From positions 1-8,828 of the forward strand of contig JALUJS010000414.1 in assembly GCA_027056825.1 (NCBI GenBank): DNA of 8,828 nucleotides. The letters are read 5' to 3'. Position numbers and translations under genes: made by a program. This document shows positions 1 through 6,185 of this stretch, piece by piece. A model generated the notes under the pieces. That model worked only from the letters and a program-made list of their open reading frames with translations. It searched no databases and was not told the origin of the DNA. How positions within the stretch are numbered: position 1 is the first letter of the stretch; every line of letters begins with the position of its first letter. The DNA is from Candidatus Krumholzibacteriia bacterium (lineage in GTDB: Bacteria; Krumholzibacteriota; Krumholzibacteriia; LZORAL124-64-63).

Positions 1-24
1 GCGTCAGATGTGTATAAGAGACAG
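1..24 (+). other. Nextera Read 1 transposase adapter (sequencing artefact)
   Basis: Bases 6-24 are exactly the 19-base Tn5 mosaic end used in Nextera libraries (AGATGTGTATAAGAGACAG), and bases 1-5 (GCGTC) match the Read 1 version of the adapter rather than the Read 2 version. This is library DNA left at the end of a contig, not genome sequence. It also creates a false plus-strand ATG at base 8 whose product begins MCIRDR, a signature of this contamination. Genomic sequence starts at base 25. Confidence 0.97.
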
Positions 25-574
25 GCTCCCCGGCTTCCACCCCGGCCCGGCCGGGCAGTTCCTGCCCCGCCTGACCAGCCGCGGCGGACCGGGCAGCATC
101 GTTCTGCAGCTCATTCTCCATGTCCGCACCCTTGACGGCAAGCCCAAATTTGAAGTAATCGATCTCCTGCCGCAGGCTGAAATCCCCGTCCAGGGTAAGT
201 TGCAGGCCCTTGCGGGTCGAAGCGTCGATCACCAGGGGGGCCAGCATGTTGCCGGTCACCTTGTCCCCGCCCGGATGCACGGTGGTGATGATCATCACGG
301 CCAGGTCCGCTTCCGACTGGTTGCCGATCCGTTCCCTGTCCGTGCGGTCCAGTTCGAACTCGTAGTCGTCGAGGAAGAAGACCGGCTGGGTCACCGGGAA
401 ACCGAAATCGCCCCGGTCCAGGGACTGGAACCACTTCATGGCGTTGTCCTCGCCCATGTCCATGATCAGCCAGTTGCGCAGATGAGGCATACCCACCAGG
501 CCGTCCGGCAGGACCACCACATCCTCCTGGCGGTACTCGAGTTCCCCGAAGCGCACTGTCTTGAATTTCGGCAT
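25..574 (-). CDS. fliW: Flagellar assembly factor FliW, C-terminal end missing at contig edge
   Basis: FliW binds flagellin and the RNA-binding regulator CsrA in the cytoplasm, relieving CsrA repression when flagellin is exported (known from Bacillus and Campylobacter). The 183 codons start MPKFKTVRFGELEY. They show the family pattern in order: LPDGLVGMPHLRNWLI (residues 22-37), WFQSLD (48-53) with FPV soon after, a DDYEFEL segment (69-75), a beta-strand region LAVMIITTV (91-99), and NMLAPLVIDASTRKG (109-123). The recognisable domain ends near residue 148. Residues 150-183 are a polar Ala/Gly/Glu-rich tail, longer than many FliW proteins, and no stop codon is reached before base 25. The ATG at 574-572 is fixed by AAGGAG six bases upstream. 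It lies 41 bases after flgL. csrA is a common neighbour and may lie just beyond the contig end. Confidence 0.92.
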
Positions 575-580
575 TGTCGG

Positions 581-586
581 CTCCTT
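581..586 (-). promoter_or_regulatory. fliW ribosome binding site overlapping a CsrA-like core
   Basis: On the minus strand AAGGAG sits six bases before the fliW ATG, the strongest Shine-Dalgarno sequence in the window. The bases at 588-582 read ACAAGGA, which matches the ACARGGA core of the known CsrA consensus, but the flanking bases do not match. The ribosome site is well supported; CsrA binding is only a possibility. Confidence 0.75.
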
Positions 587-590
587 GTTG

Positions 591-604
591 ACGGGCTGGC
601 CCGT
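591..604 (-). other. GC-rich inverted repeat between flgL and fliW
   Basis: The minus strand reads ACGGGCCAGCCCGT, a perfect palindrome that can fold as a five-base-pair stem (ACGGG/CCCGT) with a CCAG loop. It lies in the 41-base flgL-fliW gap, the longest in the operon, and ends four bases before the AAGGAG of fliW. It is not followed by a run of T, so it does not look like an intrinsic terminator. A role in RNA stability, processing or access to the fliW start is possible but is inference. It could also be chance in GC-rich DNA. Confidence 0.4.
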
Positions 605-615
605 GTTTGCGTTCC

Positions 616-2157
616 CTACCTAAGGAACTGGATCAGGTTGTACTGGAAAAGCTGGCTGGTAACCGCCAGGCTGGCCTGGTAGCTGCTCTGGGCCCGACTC
701 AGGTCAGTCGCCACCTGGGCGGCGTCCGCGTCCTGCACCAGGGAGAGATTGCTGCGCAACCTCTCGTCGCGTTGCAGCAGGACCTGGTCCGCCCAATCCA
801 GATCGCTCTGGCGCCCACCGTTGAGGATCAACTGGCGGGAGACCAACTGCTGCAGGGATTCGAGTTCGGACAGGATCCCCCGGACCCCGTCCTTGTCGGC
901 CACCGTCAGGGCCGCCTTCAGGTCCTCGAGCATGCCGAACAACCGCACGGGAGTCCCGTTGCCTTCGATGCCCAGCAGGCTGGCGGTATTGGTGGCGTCG
1001 GCGTTGGAGATCTGGAAATTCTCCGGCGTTCCGGCCACGATGCGCAGGGAGGAATCGCCGATTTGCACCTCCATGCCCGGCACGGCGGCCTCGAACAGGG
1101 TCTCGATATCGCCCAGGGTCGCCGCCCCACTCAGGTCCACCGTGTAGGACGAGCCCTGGTAGTCCACCTGGATCGTCCCCAGCGGCAAGCCGCCGGCCAG
1201 GGCGTCGATATCCGCCAGGGCGGTGGTGGACTGGGCCCGGGGCCTGATGTCGCGACCGGTCAGCAGACCGCCGTCGCTGGTCACGTTGATGCCCAGGCTG
1301 CTGGCGGTGCTCGTGTCGCCGGTGTCGGTTATCGTCAGGGGCCCGGTACCGGTAAACTGCAGTCCCGTGCCGTCCGAGGCGATGGACGCCGTCACGGCTC
1401 CCCCGGTGGCCGCATTGATCTCGTTGATGACATCGTCGACGGTCACCGCGCTACTCAGGTCGATGTTCCACCCGTTGCCCAGGCCGTCGGTCAATTCGAT
1501 GAAGCCGGGGTCCCACCCGTTCCCCAGGTTGATGTCCGCAAGGCTGGTCGTACCCTGCAGCCGCGGCGAGAGGTCCGCGTCCCCGCCGAGGGTCGCGCTC
1601 TGGGTCCCCAGGAAGATGTTGCCGGGGATATTCACGGGGGTCATGGAATTGGGCCCGGTGCGGCTCATCATGACCTTGTCGTCACCCTGGTAGATCACCG
1701 TGTCGTTGCTGCGCGTAAACGGCGGGTGCCTCGTCTCCATGCCGCCGAAGATGTAGCTGCCCTCCGCGGTGGTGTTGAGGACGTCGAGCAGGCGATCGAT
1801 CTGGTTGTCCACCTCGACCACCGACGTACCCATGGTCTCGGGTGTGGCCAGGGCGGAGGATTCCCGCATGGCGATGACCCTCACGTCCGACAGCACCTCC
1901 AGCATCGACTGCAGGGCGGTGTCGGTGGCGTCCACCATGATCCGGCTGCGGGCCACATTGCTGCGGTACTGGTCATTGAGGGCGATCAGCTGGTTGTAGC
2001 GCTGGATGGTGCTTACGGCCCGTGGGTCGTCGGCGTACGTGTTGACCCGCCGCATGGTTCCGGCCACGCGCTGGGCCTGCAGCAGGGCGCCGAGGCTCCG
2101 GTTCAGGTCTCCCACCAGGAGGGAGGACAGGTAACTGTCGGTCACGCGCATGCTCAT
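616..2157 (-). CDS. flgL: Hook-filament junction protein FlgL (HAP3), enlarged
   Basis: FlgL is exported by the flagellar type III system and forms the ring joining FlgK to the filament. The N-terminus contains the family segment MRVTDSYLSSLL, then a long helical region (to about residue 130) and the FlgL hallmark YIFGG (135-139). C-terminal helices run from about 405 to 513 and end in QLFQYNLIQFLR. At 513 residues it is much longer than the 317 of E. coli FlgL. The extra length is a central insert (about 197-398) made of two related flagellin-IN-like repeats. ATG at 2157 is the most upstream possible start because an in-frame TGA lies just before it. The ATG at 2151 gives the more usual MRVT beginning and is a real alternative. 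The nearest Shine-Dalgarno-like sequence (GAGGA) is about 13 bases from 2157, which is too far to be strong. The gene follows flgK by 17 bases. Confidence 0.94.
   Translation of the reverse strand: MSMRVTDSYLSSLLVGDLNRSLGALLQAQRVAGTMRRVNTYADDPRAVSTIQRYNQLIALNDQYRSNVARSRIMVDATDTALQSMLEVLSDVRVIAMRESSALATPETMGTSVVEVDNQIDRLLDVLNTTAEGSYIFGGMETRHPPFTRSNDTVIYQGDDKVMMSRTGPNSMTPVNIPGNIFLGTQSATLGGDADLSPRLQGTTSLADINLGNGWDPGFIELTDGLGNGWNIDLSSAVTVDDVINEINAATGGAVTASIASDGTGLQFTGTGPLTITDTGDTSTASSLGINVTSDGGLLTGRDIRPRAQSTTALADIDALAGGLPLGTIQVDYQGSSYTVDLSGAATLGDIETLFEAAVPGMEVQIGDSSLRIVAGTPENFQISNADATNTASLLGIEGNGTPVRLFGMLEDLKAALTVADKDGVRGILSELESLQQLVSRQLILNGGRQSDLDWADQVLLQRDERLRSNLSLVQDADAAQVATDLSRAQSSYQASLAVTSQLFQYNLIQFLR
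964..1242 (-). repeat. Flagellin-IN-like protein repeat 2 within flgL
   Basis: This encodes FlgL residues 306-398. It repeats the landmarks of the first unit in the same order and spacing: TTALADI, DLSGAATLGDIETLFEAA, then TASLLGI. It has diverged from repeat 1, especially in the middle, so the duplication is not recent. Together the two units explain nearly all the extra length of this FlgL. Confidence 0.68.
1282..1569 (-). repeat. Flagellin-IN-like protein repeat 1 within flgL
   Basis: This encodes FlgL residues 197-292. It contains TTSLADI, then DLSSAVTVDDVINEINAA and, at its end, TASSLGI. The DLS-x-AxTxxDI...IN pattern resembles the IN motif found in hook-associated proteins such as FliD. 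The similarity to repeat 2 is at protein level and I did not measure DNA identity. Confidence 0.7.
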
Positions 2158-2174
2158 CGTGCTTCAACCATCCT

Positions 2175-3545
2175 CTAGACCATGTTCATGAGGGTATCGA
2201 GCATCTCTTGGACGGTGCTGATCACCTTGGCCGCCGCATTGTAGCTGTTCTGGTAGCGGACCATGTTGGCGCCCTCTTCGTCCAGGCTGACACCGGTCAC
2301 GCTGGCCATGCGGCTTTCCAGCGAGGCCACCACGTTCTGCTGGTTCGACACCATCATCTCGAAACCGGCCCGCTTACTGGCGATGTCGGTCAGGAGGCTG
2401 CGGTAGTTATCGGTGATCGAGCGCGAACCCGGCCCGGCCAGACCCGCGCTGGCCAGGTCGGCGATGGCCTGGGCCAGTTCGGCGTCCCCATCGGCCCCGC
2501 TGCGACCCATGGCCACCATGTCCGGGTTGGCCACCAGCGCCGGATTGATGTCGATGTTGCCCATGCCGTCGCCGGTGAAGAAGGTCTGCCCGCTGCTGAT
2601 GGGGGTGCGGCCCTGGGAGTGCAGTTCGTTGACCTCGTCGATGAGTTGCTTGGCTACCGCGTCAAGCCTTTCCCGCACGTCGTTGACCTGGATGTCACGA
2701 CTTTCCAGCAATCCCTGCAGCTTGCCCGTTGACAGGGCCACCTGCTGCCGCCTGCCATTGGTCACGATGGTCAGTTCGTAACCGCTGTCGGTGGCCGTGT
2801 AGGTGGACTGGAAATGGCTCACGCTGTCGCGAGCGACCATGGTGCGGCCGGCCAGGACGATATCCTTCGACCCGTCATCGCGTTCGATGACCGAGACCTC
2901 GGCAATCTTGGAGATCTCGGTGATGATGTAGTCGCGCTGGTCCCTCAGGTCGTTGGCCGGTTGACCGTTGGTCTCCGAGGCCATGATCTGTTTGTTCATG
3001 TCAGCAACCTGGTCCAGGAGGCTGTTCAGGTTGGTGATCTCGTTCTCGATGTCCTTCTCGATGGATGCGTCGAGGTCGTTCAGCGATTGGTCAATGGCGT
3101 GGAAGTCGTTGACCAGGCTGATGCCGCTGGTAATCACATCCTGCTTCAGGCTGGTGTCGATGGGAGGCTGGGCCAGGGCGGCCCAGGAGTTGAAGAAGTT
3201 GGTCAGGGAATCCCCCAGGTGGTCGTTGTCCACCGAACCCAGGATGTTCTCGATTTCGAACAGGGTCGAATCGGTGGCCGTGTAGGAGGACAACCGCGCG
3301 TTCTGGGCCCGCAGGTTATGGAGCAGGAACTGATCCTGCATGCGGCGGATACCCTGGATCTCCACGCCTCTGCCGATGGAACCGTAGGGCATGATCTCGG
3401 GACGGCGCGCGGCCACCATCACCGTCTGCCTGCTGTAGCCGGGGGTGTTGGCGTTGGCGATGTTGTTGCTCGTGGTGGCCAGTCCAGCCTGGGCGGCGAA
3501 CATGGCCGACAGGCTGGTGTCCATGATGGAATTCAGACCGGACAT
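2175..3545 (-). CDS. flgK: Hook-associated protein FlgK (HAP1), compact form
   Basis: FlgK is the first hook-filament junction protein, laid on the hook tip after secretion. The product has 456 residues. The N-terminal rod/hook-family motif is clear: SLSAMFAAQAGLATTSNNIA followed by NANTPGYSRQ (residues 11-40). A coiled-coil-prone helical region follows (about 75-215), with the FlgK-like segment NDLRDQRDYIITEIS (198-212). The C-terminal helix contains EEGANMVRYQNSYNAAAKVI and EMLDTLMN (423-454), the usual axial-protein ending. E. coli FlgK has 547 residues, so the variable outer domain is probably reduced here. The reading frame stays open upstream to 3677, but the start at 3545 is chosen because AAAGGA lies five bases before it and because the conserved domain begins there; the longer form would overlap the FlgN-like gene by more than 120 bases. 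The gap to that gene is 10 bases. Confidence 0.95.
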   Translation of the reverse strand: MSGLNSIMDTSLSAMFAAQAGLATTSNNIANANTPGYSRQTVMVAARRPEIMPYGSIGRGVEIQGIRRMQDQFLLHNLRAQNARLSSYTATDSTLFEIENILGSVDNDHLGDSLTNFFNSWAALAQPPIDTSLKQDVITSGISLVNDFHAIDQSLNDLDASIEKDIENEITNLNSLLDQVADMNKQIMASETNGQPANDLRDQRDYIITEISKIAEVSVIERDDGSKDIVLAGRTMVARDSVSHFQSTYTATDSGYELTIVTNGRRQQVALSTGKLQGLLESRDIQVNDVRERLDAVAKQLIDEVNELHSQGRTPISSGQTFFTGDGMGNIDINPALVANPDMVAMGRSGADGDAELAQAIADLASAGLAGPGSRSITDNYRSLLTDIASKRAGFEMMVSNQQNVVASLESRMASVTGVSLDEEGANMVRYQNSYNAAAKVISTVQEMLDTLMNMV

Positions 3546-3550
3546 CGTGT

Positions 3551-3556
3551 TCCTTT
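3551..3556 (-). promoter_or_regulatory. flgK ribosome binding site
   Basis: AAAGGA on the minus strand lies five bases before the flgK ATG and overlaps the TGA stop of the FlgN-like gene by one base. It decides the flgK start in favour of 3545 over the longer open frame. Confidence 0.75.
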
Positions 3557-4089
3557 CAGGCCTGCTTGACCAGGACGCCGCCCGGTCCGCGATCCGCCTT
3601 GCGGGCGTCCCCGTCGTAACATCCGAACGGATCGTCCAGGACGCTCCGCCGGAAGATCTCGCTTTCCTCCCGGGCAAGGTCTATGCAAAAGGCCGCCAAA
3701 GCCCGGTTCAACTCATTCTGACGCGCCAGGCGGATCACCGTTTCGCGGATTTCGCCCAGAAGCCTCCGGATCCGCACGCGCTGGGGGGACCCGGTCCTCT
3801 TCAACAGTTCGGTCACCGCGCTCGCGCCCGGGCCATCGGCCGGGACCGCCCCCAGGGCCGCCAGGTACTTCTCCCGCGCCGATCTGGCCTTCGCGGCCAG
3901 GGGCAGGAAACGATTCCATTCGGCCGCGTTGGCCTCCAACCGGTCCACATCTTGCCGCTTCATGTAGGAATTCTGCCGCCACGCCAGCCGCAGCAGCCGC
4001 CGGTACTGGGCGCATTCCCTTTCCAGCAGGTCTCCCAGACGCTGGAGATCCCCCTCACTGGGGCTTTTTTGTCCAATTTCGACCTTCAT
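3556..4089 (-). CDS. flgN: FlgN-like chaperone for FlgK and FlgL
   Basis: FlgN is a small cytoplasmic helical chaperone that holds FlgK and FlgL ready for export. This 177-residue protein has no signal peptide or membrane segment. It is largely predicted helical, with an early LLERECAQYRRLLRLAWRQ region (21-39), a DVDRLE turn (47-52), and the more telling late helix: IRRLLGEIRETVIRLARQNE followed by LNRALAAF (107-134). That leucine and asparagine pattern fits the FlgN family, which is poorly conserved. The C-terminal CYDGDARKAD (157-166) resembles the Tyr-x-x-x-Gly tail seen in some members. Position supports the call more than sequence does: it directly precedes flgK and flgL. Its ATG overlaps the flgJ stop as ATGA, with GGAG seven bases upstream, so translation is probably coupled. 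No flgM lies beside it. Confidence 0.8.
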   Translation of the reverse strand: MKVEIGQKSPSEGDLQRLGDLLERECAQYRRLLRLAWRQNSYMKRQDVDRLEANAAEWNRFLPLAAKARSAREKYLAALGAVPADGPGASAVTELLKRTGSPQRVRIRRLLGEIRETVIRLARQNELNRALAAFCIDLAREESEIFRRSVLDDPFGCYDGDARKADRGPGGVLVKQA

Positions 4090-5027
4090 TGTTCAACTCC
4101 GGACTCAGGGGCCTTCAGTGGCGCCCGCCCTACGTTGGCCAGATCCGTGCCAAGTCCCAGTCCCCGCAGTCTCGCCATGACACGCTCCACGTAGCGCCGG
4201 GTCTCCCGAAAGGCCGGGACCTGCCTTCCGGCCCGGTCCACGTTGCCGGGCCCGGCGTTGTAGGCAGCCAGGGCCAGGTCGAGTTTCCCTTCGTACCGCT
4301 CCAGCATCCGCGCCAGGTACCGGGCCCCGCCGCGCAGGTTCTCGCCCGGGTGGTCCGGATCGACCACCCCCACCTCATGCGCGGTGTCGGGCATCAGCTG
4401 CATCAGGCCCCGGGCGCCGCGGGACGACGTGGCGCCGGGATCGCCCCCGGACTCCTCCATGACCACCGCCAGCAGCAGTTCCGGAGGCAACCCGCTCTCC
4501 GCGGCTGCGGCGCGGAATTCCGGTTCGTAGCGGCGCAGGGTGTCCGCGGCGGCCGCCTCCTGCAGCCCGGCCTTCATCTTCAGCCGCTGCATACGGACGT
4601 CCTGGGGGCTGACCAGGGAGTGCCGCCTGTATCGATCCACCGCCGGGGTGGCCGGAGCGATCCCGGCCACCTTCCCGTCGGTTTCCTGCTGTGGCGCGAG
4701 TTGCCGCACGATCAGGTCGGCGATCCCCATGCCCCCATCGTCCGCGGCCAGGGCCTTGGCCATCTCGGCATCCTGCATCTGCTGGTAGAACTTGGTGGGC
4801 CCGCCGGAATTGAAGAGCTTGTTCTCCGGCACGGTGGCGCGCATGGCGCGCATGAGCTGGTTCAGGAATACGGATTCGAACTCCGGCGCGGCCTTCTTCA
4901 GGCCGGCGAGGTCCTGCGTGGCCTGGTCGTCCACAGGCGTGGGCACCGGCGCGGGCGGAGCCGGCGGTCCCTGGACCGGTCGGGTCGGGGCCGCCAAGGC
5001 TTCGGACATGCCGCCTATCCGGGTCAT
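4086..5027 (-). CDS. flgJ: FlgJ-type rod cap fused to an SLT lytic transglycosylase
   Basis: FlgJ scaffolds rod assembly in the periplasm and, when bifunctional, cuts peptidoglycan to let the rod through. Residues 45-110 match the rod-binding domain: AAPEFESVFLNQLMRAMRAT, then YQQMQDAEMAKALA and GGMGIADLIVRQLA. A proline-rich stretch (14-31) precedes it and a linker of about 50 residues follows. Residues 165-287 form a family-1 SLT transglycosylase domain: VVMEESGGDP with the likely catalytic Glu192, GLMQLMP (207-213), NLRGGARYLA (230-239), AAYNAGPGNV (254-263) and TRRYVERV (276-283 region). All key SLT motifs look intact. In Salmonella the second domain is instead a glucosaminidase. No Sec signal is visible, as expected for export through the flagellar apparatus. 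The start is supported by TAGGAG overlapping the flgI stop. It overlaps the FlgN-like gene by four bases. Confidence 0.93.
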   Translation of the reverse strand: MTRIGGMSEALAAPTRPVQGPPAPPAPVPTPVDDQATQDLAGLKKAAPEFESVFLNQLMRAMRATVPENKLFNSGGPTKFYQQMQDAEMAKALAADDGGMGIADLIVRQLAPQQETDGKVAGIAPATPAVDRYRRHSLVSPQDVRMQRLKMKAGLQEAAAADTLRRYEPEFRAAAAESGLPPELLLAVVMEESGGDPGATSSRGARGLMQLMPDTAHEVGVVDPDHPGENLRGGARYLARMLERYEGKLDLALAAYNAGPGNVDRAGRQVPAFRETRRYVERVMARLRGLGLGTDLANVGRAPLKAPESGVEQ

Positions 5028-5033
5028 CCCCTA

Positions 5034-5039
5034 CTCCTA
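5034..5039 (-). promoter_or_regulatory. flgJ ribosome binding site built on the flgI stop codon
   Basis: The minus strand reads TAGGAG, in which TAG is the flgI stop; six bases then lead to the flgJ ATG. The layout suggests ribosomes ending flgI can restart directly at flgJ. Confidence 0.75.
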
Positions 5040-6173
5040 CATCAGGACCAGGTCCGCCTGCAGCGAACCGGCCTGCTTGAGGGCCTGCAGGATGGCGATG
5101 ATGTCGCGCGGGCTGGCGCCGATCTCGTTGAGGACGGCCACCACATCGGCCACCGTGCTGGTCTCCGGGACCTCGACCACCCGGGCCACCTTGTCCGAGA
5201 CGCTGGTGTTGACATTGGGCACGACCACGGTCTTGCCGCTGTTGTTGAAGGAGTTGGGCTGGGAGACCCCGTAATCGGTGCTGACGACCACCTTGAGCGT
5301 CCCGTGCGCCACCGCCGCCTCCTTGAGGGTCACGTTCTTGCCCACGATGATGGTCCCGGTCCTGGCGTTCAACACCACCCGGGCCACCGCGTCGGTGCGG
5401 GCCTCGATCTCTCCCACCCGGGCGATGAAGCCCACCGGGTCGGTCAGGCTGTCCTGCGGCAGCCTGACCTCGATGCGCTGGGCGTCCCGAGCCACCGCCA
5501 GCGGCGCCCCGAAGGACGTGTTGATGGCCTTGGCCACGGAGGCGGCCGTGCTGAAGTCTGGATTGTTGAGCAGCCAGGACACCTTGCCGTCGTTGACGAA
5601 GGATCCGTGCAGGGCCACCTTCACCGTGCCCCCGTTGGGTATGATGCCCGCCTGGGCGTGGTTCTTCCGGAAGCTGTTGCCCGCCCCGGCCTTGATGTTG
5701 AAACCGCCGATGGAAATGTTGCCCTGGCCCAGCACGCAGACCGTGCCGTCGGCCGCCCGCAGCGGCGTCATAAGCAGGATCCCGCCTTCGAGGCTCGAGG
5801 CGTCGTTCAACGAGCTGACCGTCAGGTCAAGGCGGGAGCCCACGTTGGCGTTGGGGTCCAGGTTGGCGGTGACCATCACCGAGGCGACGTTTTTCGGTTT
5901 CAGGGCGGAGGCGTCCACCGTGACATCCATCTTCTCCAGCATGGTCGCCAGGGAGTTCATGGTCATCTCGGCGTTGGCGCTGTCCCCGGTTCCGTTCAGG
6001 CCCACCACGATGCCGTACCCCACCAGGGGTTCCGCGGTTGTCCCTTCCAGGATGGCCACGTCCTTGATGCGCCCGGTGTCGGCCGCATTAGCTGCCGCCG
6101 TCATCACGGCGACCGCGAACATCAGCGTCAGCGCCATGGTCGACCTGGATTGGATGCTCCCTCGCTGCCTCAT
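5037..6173 (-). CDS. flgI: Flagellar P-ring protein FlgI
   Basis: FlgI forms the periplasmic P ring around the rod in the peptidoglycan layer. The 378-residue product starts with a Sec signal peptide ending AAANA|ADTG near residue 30. The mature protein opens with RIKDVA (35-40) and VGYGIVVGLNGTGD (51-64). The conserved core follows: SVMVTANLDPNANVGSRLDL and VSSLNDASSLEGGILLMTPL (98-138), GNISIGGF (151-158) and VVLNARTGTIIVG (267-279). The end, AILQALKQAGSLQADLVLM, is the usual FlgI finish. Length is normal for the family. There is only one cysteine (Cys146), whereas E. coli FlgI depends on a disulfide, so this version should fold without one. The start at 6173 gives the full signal peptide and has GGAG six bases upstream. 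It lies 9 bases after flgH. Confidence 0.97.
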   Translation of the reverse strand: MRQRGSIQSRSTMALTLMFAVAVMTAAANAADTGRIKDVAILEGTTAEPLVGYGIVVGLNGTGDSANAEMTMNSLATMLEKMDVTVDASALKPKNVASVMVTANLDPNANVGSRLDLTVSSLNDASSLEGGILLMTPLRAADGTVCVLGQGNISIGGFNIKAGAGNSFRKNHAQAGIIPNGGTVKVALHGSFVNDGKVSWLLNNPDFSTAASVAKAINTSFGAPLAVARDAQRIEVRLPQDSLTDPVGFIARVGEIEARTDAVARVVLNARTGTIIVGKNVTLKEAAVAHGTLKVVVSTDYGVSQPNSFNNSGKTVVVPNVNTSVSDKVARVVEVPETSTVADVVAVLNEIGASPRDIIAILQALKQAGSLQADLVLM

Positions 6174-6179
6174 GGTCTT

Positions 6180-6185
6180 CTCCTA
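6180..6185 (-). promoter_or_regulatory. flgI ribosome binding site built on the flgH stop codon
   Basis: The minus strand reads TAGGAG, where TAG ends flgH, with six bases before the flgI ATG. The arrangement is the same as at the flgI-flgJ junction. It supports the first Met of flgI rather than Met13. Confidence 0.75.

Noticed and set aside
591..604. Intrinsic terminator after flgL
   Set aside because: The hairpin is short and followed by CAACAAGG on the minus strand, with no T run, and fliW begins immediately after.
8..682. Plus-strand open frame of 224 codons starting MCIRDR
   Set aside because: Its start codon is inside the Nextera adapter and the rest is antisense to fliW and the end of flgL. 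It is an artefact.
607..2178. Plus-strand open frame of 523 codons
   Set aside because: It mirrors flgL almost exactly. The product is a His/Gly/Val/Gln-rich composition typical of antisense frames in GC-rich coding DNA, with no recognisable domain.
3546..3677. Upstream extension of flgK by 44 codons
   Set aside because: It overlaps the end of the FlgN-like gene, its residues look unlike FlgK, and a ribosome site plus the conserved FlgK beginning support the start at 3545.
3445..4194. Plus-strand open frame whose first 20 residues look like a signal peptide
   Set aside because: The hydrophobic start is the reverse complement of the conserved Ala/Asn-rich N-terminus of flgK. The rest lies antisense to flgK and the FlgN-like gene and shows no domain.
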